From positions 1 through 7,241 of the forward strand of contig JASHTL010000005.1 in NCBI GenBank assembly GCA_030040595.1: a stretch of 7,241 nucleotides of DNA, given 5' to 3'. Every line of letters starts with the position of its first letter. The stretch's first letter is position 1. The notes beneath the pieces were generated by a model. That model searched no databases. It had not been told where the DNA came from and worked only from the letters and a program-made list of their open reading frames with translations. Below, one piece after another: positions 1 through 5,250 of the stretch. This stretch comes from Microcaldota archaeon (lineage in GTDB: Archaea; Micrarchaeota; Micrarchaeia; Micrarchaeales; CABMGC01). Position numbers and translations under genes: made by a program.

Positions 1-189
1 GATGAATACTCCATCCGGGGTGATCTTGCCGATGTACTCGGATATGGTCCTGCTCTTGTCCTGGTCCTTCGACCACGCATAAGTCTGCTTGTAGACGTAA
101 TAATTGCCATTCAGGTGCTTCAGGTAAACATGCTGCTGCTGGCTCTTTACCGCGTCGAATGCGTTTTTCACCGGCCTTGGTATGCTCAT
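1..189 (-). CDS. Partial transposase-like protein (IS4-like N-terminus), cut by window edge
   Basis: This minus-strand frame is open for 63 codons from ATG at 189 and leaves the window without a stop. The visible protein runs from MSIPRPVKNAF through a segment HVYLKHLNGNYYVYK (about residues 20-34) and ends with SEYIGKITPDGVFI. A short beta-rich module with YVY, a charged loop and YIGKI is, from memory, typical of the N-terminus of IS4-like archaeal transposases, ahead of a DDE catalytic domain that would lie outside the window. An in-frame ATG at 201 would add four residues. ATG 189 is preferred because a TATA-like box at 212-220 lies about 27 nt upstream, the distance expected for a leaderless archaeal transcript. 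Family assignment rests on motif resemblance only, and no catalytic residue is visible. Another protein sharing this N-terminal module is possible. Confidence 0.45.
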   Translation of the reverse strand, partial: MSIPRPVKNAFDAVKSQQQHVYLKHLNGNYYVYKQTYAWSKDQDKSRTISEYIGKITPDGVFI

Positions 190-203
190 GTTATATAACA
201 TGA
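186..203. repeat. Perfect 18-bp palindrome over the start of the transposase-like gene
   Basis: The sequence TCATGTTATATAACATGA equals its own reverse complement. It covers both candidate start codons (ATG 189 and ATG 201) and lies just downstream of the TATA-like box at 212-220. A dimeric repressor bound here would block initiation, so an operator is plausible. A part of the mobile-element end is another possibility. The symmetry is seen directly; the function is inferred. Confidence 0.6.
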
Positions 204-211
204 CTGATTCC

Positions 212-220
212 ATATATAAA
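212..220 (-). promoter_or_regulatory. TATA-like box for the transposase-like gene
   Basis: On the minus strand this reads TTTATATAT. Its centre is about 27 nt from ATG 189 and about 15 nt from the alternative ATG 201. That spacing suits transcription starting at or very near ATG 189, i.e. a leaderless message. Confidence 0.5.
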
Positions 221-330
221 TGTTTGTTATGTTTATGATCAATAACAATTAAATATTACCATAGTACAAATTAATCGATACATCTTATATGGAGTTTCCC
301 TGCTTTAACACGAAACGCTCTAATCACCAT

Positions 331-338
331 TAAATACG
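331..338 (+). promoter_or_regulatory. Possible TATA box upstream of the inverted-repeat element
   Basis: ATTAAATA here is a reasonable archaeal TATA-like box. Its centre is about 26 nt before position 361, where the left arm of the inverted repeat begins. A transcript starting there would carry the repeat at its 5' end. AT-rich context makes chance matches likely. Confidence 0.3.
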
Positions 339-360
339 GGCTTGGACATAATATAACTCA

Positions 361-450
361 ATGGGGTATGCATGAATGGGACTCTTTTTGCTTGAAGGAA
401 CCCAATCCCACAACCCACCCACAGCATAAATTTCCCAGCGCATACCCCAT
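361..450. repeat. 11-bp perfect inverted repeat (361-371 and 440-450), possible RNA hairpin
   Basis: ATGGGGTATGC at 361-371 is the exact reverse complement of GCATACCCCAT at 440-450. A further GGG (378-380) can pair with CCC (434-436) across an internal loop. The intervening 68 nt hold a possible small inner stem (377-381 with 406-410) and C-rich repeats. Transcribed, this could fold as a long hairpin, either the leader of the 91-codon gene or a small RNA. No known RNA family is recognised. Confidence 0.45.
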
Positions 451-459
451 AACCCACCC
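401..459 (-). repeat. Two G-quadruplex-type motifs on the minus strand (tandem C-rich repeats)
   Basis: The minus strand of 401-420 has four GGG runs separated by 1, 4 and 3 nt, a canonical G3 quadruplex pattern. The minus strand of 434-459 has G3/G3/G4/G3 runs with loops of 1, 4 and 8 nt, a slightly relaxed version. The core 15-mers at 407-421 and 446-460 differ at one base, so this is a near-identical direct repeat with a 39-nt period. The G-rich strand is the template for the downstream 91-codon gene. Confidence 0.55.
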
Positions 460-481
460 ATAATACAACAACCCTGAGTAT

Positions 482-757
482 ATGCAAATCCAGATAAAAG
501 TCAACAAGACATGGAGGACTCCATTTCATTACACGCAGGACAGTACGGGAGTCATGCCGCATGTGGTCGAGAAGTTCAGGGACGGTTTCGATCTCACAGA
601 AACGGAACAGAGGTACCTTTACTGGTACGTCTGGCAGTATGTGGACGCTTACGAGATAAAGCCGAAGGAGTACTGGAATATGCAGCTCCTGAAGCTAAAT
701 GACATGCGCGACTTCGTAGTGTCAGTGCTTCCTGCATACAAGATAAACCCATTCTGA
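482..757 (+). CDS. Hypothetical small aromatic-rich protein (91 aa)
   Basis: I do not recognise this protein. It is soluble-looking, with no signal peptide or clean membrane segment. Seventeen of 91 residues are Trp, Tyr or Phe, concentrated in YLYWYVWQYVDAY (residues 45-57), which follows a predicted helix start LTETEQR. The middle (about 25-60) reads as helical, with MPHVVEKF and an acidic/aromatic face; a second helix may cover 66-82. The start is ATG 482. No good SD precedes it, and the nearest TATA-like strings (about 424-431 and 460-466) do not decide between a leadered and a leaderless transcript. A 33-codon ORF begins 14 nt after its stop, so the two may form a unit. It lies between a transposase-like gene and the agmatine genes, in accessory-looking territory. 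That it is a real gene is inferred from length, smooth codon use and a protein-like sequence. Confidence 0.6.
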   Translation: MQIQIKVNKTWRTPFHYTQDSTGVMPHVVEKFRDGFDLTETEQRYLYWYVWQYVDAYEIKPKEYWNMQLLKLNDMRDFVVSVLPAYKINPF

Positions 758-770
758 CAAGGCTGAGACC

Positions 771-872
771 ATGAACCAAAAGAATAAGAGCGAGGAGAAG
801 GCGACCGTTGAGCAGAAGAGTGTGAAGATCTACAGCTGGCAGTACCCGATAGAGGTAGAATACAGCTGCTGA
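771..872 (+). CDS. Possible very small protein (33 aa), unknown function
   Basis: ATG 771 opens a 33-codon frame ending at TGA 870-872. The N-terminal half is charged and hydrophilic (MNQKNKSEEK, then VEQK), and the C-terminal half is aromatic/beta-like (KIYSWQYPIEVEYSC) with a C-terminal Cys. It starts 14 nt after the stop of the 91-aa gene in the same direction, and the upstream AAGGCTGAG is at best a weak SD. The amphipathic composition and tight spacing favour a real gene co-transcribed with its neighbour. At this length chance cannot be excluded. No family is recognised. Only 18 bp separate its stop from the stop of aguA on the other strand, with no evident terminator between. Confidence 0.4.
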   Translation: MNQKNKSEEKATVEQKSVKIYSWQYPIEVEYSC

Positions 873-890
873 TCGGCATATCTGCTCTGC

Positions 891-1946
891 TTATTTTGCA
901 CCATTGATATTTCCTTTTGGCTGCTGTTGCGTAGCGCAGTGTATTGTGCCAAAGCCGTATGCCAGCTCCCTGCAGTTTATTCCGATGATCTTTCTGCCCG
1001 GAAAGAGTCTGCCCAGGATGCCAAGCGCCTTTTCGTCGCTTGGATCCCTGAATGTCGGCACAAGCACAACGCCATTTGCGATATAAAAGTTTGTGTAGCT
1101 AGCAGGCAGTCGCTGCCCTTTGTACACTACGGGCCTCGGCATTGGGAGCGGCACTACCCTAAGACTATTCCCTCCAGCATCTGTTGACTTTTCCAGCAAT
1201 TCGAAGTTCTCCCGTAGCGCGCTGTAATTCTCGTCTTTTTTGTCTTCTTCAAGTGCGCAGACCACTGTGTCCTCATTCACGAACCTGGCAATGTCGTCTA
1301 TATGGCCATCGGTGTCATCTCCTGCAATTCCGTCCTTAAGCCAGATTACCTTTGTAGCCCCAAGATAATCAGCGAGCTTTCCCTCTATCTTGCTTCTTGT
1401 CATGTTCGGATTCCTGTTCTTGTTGAGCAGGCAATGCTCCGTGGTAAGCAGCGTCCCTTCGCCGTTCACGTCTATAGAACCGCCTTCGAGTACCATACGA
1501 GGACTGAATGACCTGAGTGCATGCAAGGGGATCTTATCCGGTATGTGCGCATCCTCTTTCAAGTCCTCGTACTTTTCTCCCCACGCGTTGAAACCCCAGT
1601 GATCGTATGCCACTTCCCCGGACTTATTTACAACGAAAATGGGCCCGTAGTCGCGGAACCAGACATCGACAGTTCTTATCGTGTGAATTGCAACCTTTCC
1701 CTTCACTCCACGCGAATCGAGCATCGACCTTACCCTGTCACAGGTTCTCTTGTCGTCGACAAGCAGGTTTACGGTCTCGTTTGGCGCAAGTGTGTTTATT
1801 ATTTCCACGTACGTCTTCTCTACTTCAGGGCGTATCTCTTCGGGAAACGATTCCTCGTTCTTTGGCCACGCCAGCCACGTGCCATCGTGCTCCCGCCATT
1901 CCGCAGGCATAGCGTATCCAAGTCCAAACGGCGTATTCTTCTCCAT
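891..1946 (-). CDS. aguA: Agmatine deiminase (agmatine iminohydrolase)
   Basis: The product hydrolyses agmatine to N-carbamoylputrescine and ammonia in the cytoplasm, the middle step of the arginine-decarboxylase route to putrescine. The 351-aa length is normal for the family (pentein fold, guanidine-modifying enzymes). Family motifs appear in order: MPAEW near the N-terminus (residues 13-17), WLAWP (24-28), WFRDYGP (96-102), LEGGSID (153-159), DTDGHID (211-217, supplying the Asp and His of the active site) and GTIHCATQQQP near the C-terminus, with the nucleophilic Cys at about 337. ATG 1946 is chosen over the in-frame TTG at 1949, because the protein then begins MEKNTPFGLGYAMPAEW like its homologues. 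It begins 12 nt after the aguB stop with no clear SD in that gap, suggesting translational coupling. All catalytic motifs are intact, so activity is expected. A peptidyl-arginine deiminase-like relative is the only serious alternative, and the aguB neighbour argues against it. Confidence 0.93.
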   Translation of the reverse strand: MEKNTPFGLGYAMPAEWREHDGTWLAWPKNEESFPEEIRPEVEKTYVEIINTLAPNETVNLLVDDKRTCDRVRSMLDSRGVKGKVAIHTIRTVDVWFRDYGPIFVVNKSGEVAYDHWGFNAWGEKYEDLKEDAHIPDKIPLHALRSFSPRMVLEGGSIDVNGEGTLLTTEHCLLNKNRNPNMTRSKIEGKLADYLGATKVIWLKDGIAGDDTDGHIDDIARFVNEDTVVCALEEDKKDENYSALRENFELLEKSTDAGGNSLRVVPLPMPRPVVYKGQRLPASYTNFYIANGVVLVPTFRDPSDEKALGILGRLFPGRKIIGINCRELAYGFGTIHCATQQQPKGNINGAK

Positions 1947-1958
1947 CAAAACACAGGA

Positions 1959-2846
1959 TCAGTCTTTTTCGTCGATAAACCTTGACGATATTCCCTTGTA
2001 AGCATCTATTCTCCTGTCCCTGAGGAAAGGCCATTCGTGTCTCACTACGTCTATCTCGTGCAAGTTGCACCTGGCCATGACTATCTCATCTCTTGTGGCG
2101 CCGGCCTTCGCAACTACCTCGCCGAAAGGCCCGGAGACGAATGAAGAGCCCCAGAAGTCTAGTGTTCCCTCCTTGCCCACCCTGTTGACAGAGGCGATGA
2201 AGACGCCGTTAGCTATGCCATGGCCTCTTTGCACGGTCTCCCATGCAGAGCGCATTCCCTCTGCCGATTTCTCCTCCCCTGGAAGCGAGCCTATCGCTGT
2301 GGGGTAGAAGATTATCTGCGCGCCCATCAGGGTTGCGATCCGTGCCGCTTCAGGATACCACTGGTCCCAGCATATCAGCACACCTATTTTTCCGTATTTA
2401 GTAGCATACACCTTGAATCCGGTGTCGCCTGGTGTGAAGTAGAACTTCTCGTAGAAGTGAGGATCATCAGGTATGTGCATCTTCCTGTATGTCCCGAGCA
2501 GAGATCCGTCAGCGTCTATGACTACTGCCGAGTTGTGGTAGAGTCCCCTGGTCCTCTTCTCGAAGATTCCGGCTATTAGAACCACGCCGTTCCTTTTGGC
2601 CGTTTTTGAGAGCATTTCAGTGGTCTTGCCAGGTATCGTCTCAGCAAGAGAAAAGTTGTCCGCATCCTCTGACTGGCAGAAGTATCTTGACCTGAAGAGT
2701 TCAGGCAGGCATACGATCTGCGCGCCTTTCCTGGCAGATTCATCGATAAGCTTGAGAGCCCTCTCAAGATTCGCATCCGGGTCGTCGCTGACGCTCATCT
2801 GTATGAGTGCAACTTTCACGTTCTCGTCGCCATTAGTGCCAGCCAT
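1959..2846 (-). CDS. aguB: N-carbamoylputrescine amidase (nitrilase superfamily)
   Basis: This enzyme cleaves N-carbamoylputrescine to putrescine, CO2 and ammonia, completing the pathway begun by AguA. It is a 295-aa member of the carbon-nitrogen hydrolase family, and the catalytic Glu-Lys-Cys triad is visible: PELF with Glu49, YRKMHIPDD with Lys122 and LICWDQWYPE with Cys159. The second Glu of the family is in FYEKFYF (Glu134). WDQWYPE and the DDPHFYEKFYFTPGD region match N-carbamoylputrescine amidases rather than generic nitrilases or beta-ureidopropionase, and pairing with aguA supports this. ATG 2846 gives about nine residues before the first strand (VKVALIQMS), a usual offset. A TATA-like box at 2882-2892 on the same strand implies its own promoter, with a leader of about 14 nt. 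aguB and aguA then form a two-gene operon. The upstream glnA stop is 56 nt away. Confidence 0.92.
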   Translation of the reverse strand: MAGTNGDENVKVALIQMSVSDDPDANLERALKLIDESARKGAQIVCLPELFRSRYFCQSEDADNFSLAETIPGKTTEMLSKTAKRNGVVLIAGIFEKRTRGLYHNSAVVIDADGSLLGTYRKMHIPDDPHFYEKFYFTPGDTGFKVYATKYGKIGVLICWDQWYPEAARIATLMGAQIIFYPTAIGSLPGEEKSAEGMRSAWETVQRGHGIANGVFIASVNRVGKEGTLDFWGSSFVSGPFGEVVAKAGATRDEIVMARCNLHEIDVVRHEWPFLRDRRIDAYKGISSRFIDEKD

Positions 2847-2868
2847 AGCGATCTATGTCCTAAACATA

Positions 2869-2901
2869 CATTGCGCTGAGAGGATATAAAAGGCATTGCG
2901 C
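2869..2901 (-). promoter_or_regulatory. aguB promoter: TATA box flanked by an 8-bp direct repeat
   Basis: On the minus strand a TTTTATATC-type box (about 2882-2891) lies about 40 nt upstream of ATG 2846, placing the transcript start near 2860. The 8-mer GCGCAATG (minus strand) occurs on both sides of it, at 2894-2901 and 2869-2876, 25 bp apart. Repeats flanking a TATA box are a common layout for transcription-factor sites. The distal copy overlaps the end of glnA's downstream spacer. The TATA box is fairly secure; the regulatory meaning of the repeat is inference. Confidence 0.5.
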
Positions 2902-2902
2902 C

Positions 2903-4324
2903 CTATCCGTCAAGATAGTTGTATACTTCCATCGGATGCGGATACGAGGCCATGACCCTGCACTCCTGTCTCTTGAGGTCAATGTAGGTGTCCAGCAGAG
3001 AGCTGCTGAAGACAGGCTTGAGGAACTCTCGGTCTGACTCAAGCTCGTCAAGCGCCTCGTCAAGGCTCTTCGGAAGCTCGCCTATGCCCAGCTCCTTGCG
3101 CTTCGATGCGCTCATCTCGTATATACTCTCATCGACCACAGGGGCGCCCGGATCCGTCTTCTTCTTAAGGCCGTCGAGGCCTGCCATAAGTATTGCCGAG
3201 AATGCGAGGTACGGGTTGCACGTCGGGTCTGGCGCGCGGTACTCTATGCGCTTCGCCTTCTCTATGCCCTTGTAGTACGTTGGCACCCTGACGACCGCGC
3301 TCCTGTTTGACCTGCTCCACGCGAGGTAGACAGGAGCCTCAAATCCAGGTATGAGCCTTCTGTAGCTGTTCACTGTTGGCGAGATTATCGCAGACACGGC
3401 GCGCGCATGCTTCAGTATTCCGCCGATGATATACCTGCCCTCCTTGCTCAGCTCTGCATACTTGTCATCCCTGTCGAACATCAGGTTCCTGTTTCCCAGG
3501 GTCCAGAGACTGAAGTGCGTGTGCATGCCAGTGCCGTTGTCGCCGTACATTGGCTTTGGCATGAACGTTGCTATCATGCCGTGGTTGTGCGCAACGTTTC
3601 TCACCACATACTTGAGCGTTTGCAGCTTGTCTGCGGTATCGACAAGGGTGGAGTACCTGAAGTTTATCTCTCCCTGGCCTGCCGTAGCAACCTCGTGGTG
3701 CGTTGCTTCTATATCGAGCCCGAAATTCTCCTTAAGTATAGTGACCATCTCAAGCCTGACCGCGCCTAGCTGGTCCACAGGCTCAGCAGGGTAGTATCCC
3801 TCCTTGTGCCGTATAACGTAGCCTCCGGTGTTTGACCATGGTGCCTCTCTCGCGTTTATCCTGTAGCCTGTGCCGGAGCTGGGCATCGCAATGTCCATGT
3901 TAACAGAGTCGAATACGAAGAACTCCGGTTCCGGGCCGAAGTAGCTTTTGTACCCTAGCTCGTTCTGGTATTCTTCCGCTTTCTCCGCTACTCCGCGCGG
4001 ATCGCGCTCGAACCTGCCTACTCCTGCGCCGCGATGCACCTCGCACGTGACCCTTGCAACCCCCTGCGACCATGGAATCGGCCTGACGCTCTCCGGTATC
4101 GGTATCAGAACCATGTCGCTCTCGAATATTTCCGTGAATCCCTTTATGCTGCTTCCGTCAAGCTTTCCGAAACCGCTGCTGAAAGCGTCGCGGTCAAACT
4201 GGTCGGCAGGCACGGTAACATGCTGAAGACGGCCGAGCAGGTCGGTGAACTGCAGGTCAACCCACTTTATCCTGTTCGACTTCAAAACACCTATAGCCTC
4301 ATCTATCGTATCTTTACGCGCCAT
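2903..4324 (-). CDS. glnA: Glutamine synthetase, type I
   Basis: GlnA joins glutamate and ammonia to glutamine using ATP and acts as a dodecamer in the cytoplasm. The protein is 473 aa from ATG 4324. Key type-I motifs are intact: FTDLLGRLQHVTVP (Asp28 of the ammonium site), DGSSI (56-60), FGPEPEFFVFD (about 129-139, metal-binding Glu), HHEVATAGQGE (Glu211 and Glu219), KPMYGDNGTGMHTH (ATP/glutamate site, His268), NSYRRLIPGFEAP (Arg322, Glu329 gate) and RIEYRAPDP. The complete ammonium site argues for a true glutamine synthetase rather than a PuuA-like gamma-glutamylpolyamine ligase, the main alternative given the polyamine neighbours. The segment equivalent to the adenylylation loop reads IYEMSASKRKELGI, like Bacillus-type GSI-alpha rather than the NLYDLP of adenylylated enzymes. 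A frame extension to GTG 4336 is rejected: that stretch holds the GGTGGTG SD. It has its own promoter upstream. Confidence 0.95.
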   Translation of the reverse strand: MARKDTIDEAIGVLKSNRIKWVDLQFTDLLGRLQHVTVPADQFDRDAFSSGFGKLDGSSIKGFTEIFESDMVLIPIPESVRPIPWSQGVARVTCEVHRGAGVGRFERDPRGVAEKAEEYQNELGYKSYFGPEPEFFVFDSVNMDIAMPSSGTGYRINAREAPWSNTGGYVIRHKEGYYPAEPVDQLGAVRLEMVTILKENFGLDIEATHHEVATAGQGEINFRYSTLVDTADKLQTLKYVVRNVAHNHGMIATFMPKPMYGDNGTGMHTHFSLWTLGNRNLMFDRDDKYAELSKEGRYIIGGILKHARAVSAIISPTVNSYRRLIPGFEAPVYLAWSRSNRSAVVRVPTYYKGIEKAKRIEYRAPDPTCNPYLAFSAILMAGLDGLKKKTDPGAPVVDESIYEMSASKRKELGIGELPKSLDEALDELESDREFLKPVFSSSLLDTYIDLKRQECRVMASYPHPMEVYNYLDG

Positions 4325-4340
4325 ATGCACCACCACTTTG

Positions 4341-4369
4341 ACGAAACTTTGCCACGAAAGTTTAATAAG
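4341..4369 (-). promoter_or_regulatory. glnA promoter with inverted repeat between TATA box and start
   Basis: A TATA-like ACTTATTAAA (minus strand, about 4361-4370) would place transcription start near 4339, leaving a leader of about 15 nt with GGTGGTG before ATG 4324. Directly downstream of, and touching, the box, AAACTTT (4344-4350) and AAAGTTT (4357-4363) form a perfect 7-bp inverted repeat with a 6-nt spacer. The same bases read as a direct repeat (ACGAAACTTT, ACGAAAGTTT; 9 of 10 match, 13-nt period). The position fits a repressor operator controlling nitrogen assimilation. It does not match the GGAA-N6-TTCC type of NrpR operator I know of. Confidence 0.5.
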
Positions 4370-4396
4370 TCAGCCCTACAAACCATGGCGAGCAGG

Positions 4397-4942
4397 TCAT
4401 AGCCTTCCTTTCGACTCGCCGCGTGTTACTCCGCTCGCAACCAGGTGTGCGAGTCTTAGTAGATGCACGCACAGGCCAACCATTCCCGGCCTCGGCTTCT
4501 CTGATTTGGATATCCTCTGCGTGTAGTATCCGCCGATCTTCTCCACTGCAAGGCCATCGTTCAGCGTCCTTATCGCATGAACTCTCTCCTTCCCCAGTCT
4601 CCGCCTAGCCACATCTTCGAGGAGCTTATGGTGCGGCTTTGTCCTTGTTATTGCGATGGGTTCAACCTTCAAGTACTTCTTTATCATTGGCAGGTCTATG
4701 ACATTCATTCCTGCTATCACCGTACCGTTGAGGGCTATGACTTTTATCTGATCGGCAAACCTCGATTTTCTTACGCTCCGTAGTATCTGCTTGGTTGAGT
4801 CGGTTCCGTCCACTGAGACGTAGAATGAGATCACCCCCTCTATCACGCCCTCCCTCCCTATAATGCCGATTACAAGTGTCTTTTTGTCACTCAGAGTAAA
4901 AGGGGAATCGTTGAGCGCAAGTATGCGCACTCCCTGCTTCAT
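4397..4942 (-). CDS. DUF99 / UPF0215 family protein
   Basis: This 181-aa protein matches the archaeal DUF99 (UPF0215) family, which is related to the endonuclease V fold and whose cellular role is unsettled. Family signatures are an N-terminal GVRILALNDSPF (residues 4-15), VSVDGTDST (42-50), SRFADQIKVIALNGTVIAGMNVIDL (60-84), the TRTKP segment (99-103) and the C-terminal LRLAHLVASGVTRGESKGR (about 162-180). Length is near the family norm. Position 11 is Asn where I recall an Asp in the family's DDSP-type motif, so nuclease-like activity is doubtful. It starts 4 nt after the rpoL stop, without a clear SD, and is probably translationally coupled to it. The association with RNA polymerase subunit L hints at an information-processing or RNA/DNA role, which is inference. 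It ends 28 nt before the glnA TATA-like box. Confidence 0.85.
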   Translation of the reverse strand: MKQGVRILALNDSPFTLSDKKTLVIGIIGREGVIEGVISFYVSVDGTDSTKQILRSVRKSRFADQIKVIALNGTVIAGMNVIDLPMIKKYLKVEPIAITRTKPHHKLLEDVARRRLGKERVHAIRTLNDGLAVEKIGGYYTQRISKSEKPRPGMVGLCVHLLRLAHLVASGVTRGESKGRL

Positions 4943-4946
4943 AGGA

Positions 4947-5213
4947 TTACTTCTTCGGAACCTGGGATTGCAGCTCCTTGAGTTCGTCTTCCAGGTCCTC
5001 TATGGCCTTGAGAACAAGTGTCTTCGCGTTCTTCTCGGACTTCACCACAAGCCTTGGCTTGCTGACCTCGAAGTGCTCCTTGACCACGCTGGCGAAGCTG
5101 ACGTCCTTGTTCTCCAGGAGCTTTCCTTTTATCAGGTCAGGTATGCCCCTGTCCACGTCCTCGAACTCGACTATCAGGCTCTCCTTCTCGTCTTCTATCA
5201 GGTTAAGCTTCAT
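4947..5213 (-). CDS. rpoL: DNA-directed RNA polymerase subunit L (Rpo11)
   Basis: Subunit L (eukaryotic RPB11/AC19 counterpart, bacterial alpha N-terminal domain equivalent) pairs with subunit D to nucleate assembly of archaeal RNA polymerase. The 88-aa length is typical. The fold is recognisable: strand MKLNLIEDEKESLIVEFEDVD, the helix IPDLIKGKLLENKDVSFAS (24-42), then EHFEVSKPRLVVKSE (46-60) and the long C-terminal helix from about residue 64 (LVLKAIEDLEDELKEL). The usual HTxxNxLR motif is degenerate here (DRGIPDLIKG). Start ATG 5213 is well supported by AGGAGG at 5221-5226, 7 nt upstream, and by a TATA-like box at 5251-5260 that gives a short leader. It is followed at 4 nt by the DUF99 gene and is divergent from the S19e operon. 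Chromatin or transcription roles other than RNAP are unlikely. Confidence 0.88.
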   Translation of the reverse strand: MKLNLIEDEKESLIVEFEDVDRGIPDLIKGKLLENKDVSFASVVKEHFEVSKPRLVVKSEKNAKTLVLKAIEDLEDELKELQSQVPKK

Positions 5214-5220
5214 CGTTTCG

Positions 5221-5226
5221 CCTCCT
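5221..5226 (-). promoter_or_regulatory. Strong Shine-Dalgarno for rpoL
   Basis: AGGAGG on the minus strand, 7 nt before ATG 5213, is the strongest SD in the window. Several other starts here rely on weaker GGTG motifs or on coupling, so high RpoL translation is likely. Confidence 0.7.
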
Positions 5227-5250
5227 TCCTTTTGACCTTAGAATATGCAC

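Larger units (their letters stand above)
203..481. other. Intergenic region, AT-rich then C-rich, no convincing protein gene
   Basis: The first half (about 203-360) is AT-rich and carries several TATA-like strings, including one at 284-291 and one at 331-338. The second half holds an inverted repeat (361-371/440-450) and two C-rich direct repeats (407-421 and 446-460). A 31-codon plus-strand ORF at 368-463 is mostly a translation of the C-rich repeats, giving repeated THP. It is not called a gene. If the left gene is a transposase, one end of its element should lie here, but no terminal repeat can be assigned because the other end is outside the window. Confidence 0.5.

Noticed and set aside
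368..463. 31-codon plus-strand ORF rich in Pro, His and Thr, about 33 nt after a TATA-like box
   Set aside because: Its sequence is almost wholly the repeat region and low in complexity. The inverted repeat is a better explanation of the structure.
320..562. 80-codon minus-strand frame with duplicated LWVG segments
   Set aside because: The duplication is a translation of the C-rich DNA repeats at 407-460. The frame overlaps the better 91-codon gene and has no promoter or SD support.
1521..1985. Long plus-strand frame (154 codons) opposite aguA
   Set aside because: It is antisense to a gene with complete family motifs. It has no recognisable domain and is a codon-bias shadow.
3407..3794. Two ~120-codon plus-strand frames opposite glnA
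   Set aside because: They overlap each other and lie antisense to conserved glutamine synthetase coding sequence. No family is recognised.
2903..4324. GlnA homologue as a gamma-glutamylputrescine synthetase (PuuA type)
   Set aside because: The polyamine context makes this attractive, but the residues of the ammonium site and glutamate gate (Asp28, Ser58/59, Tyr177, Glu211, Glu329) are all kept, favouring true glutamine synthetase.
4325..4336. GTG-initiated extension of GlnA (three GTG codons in a row)
   Set aside because: The GTG run doubles as the GGTGGTG ribosome-binding site, and ATG 4324 gives the usual family N-terminus.
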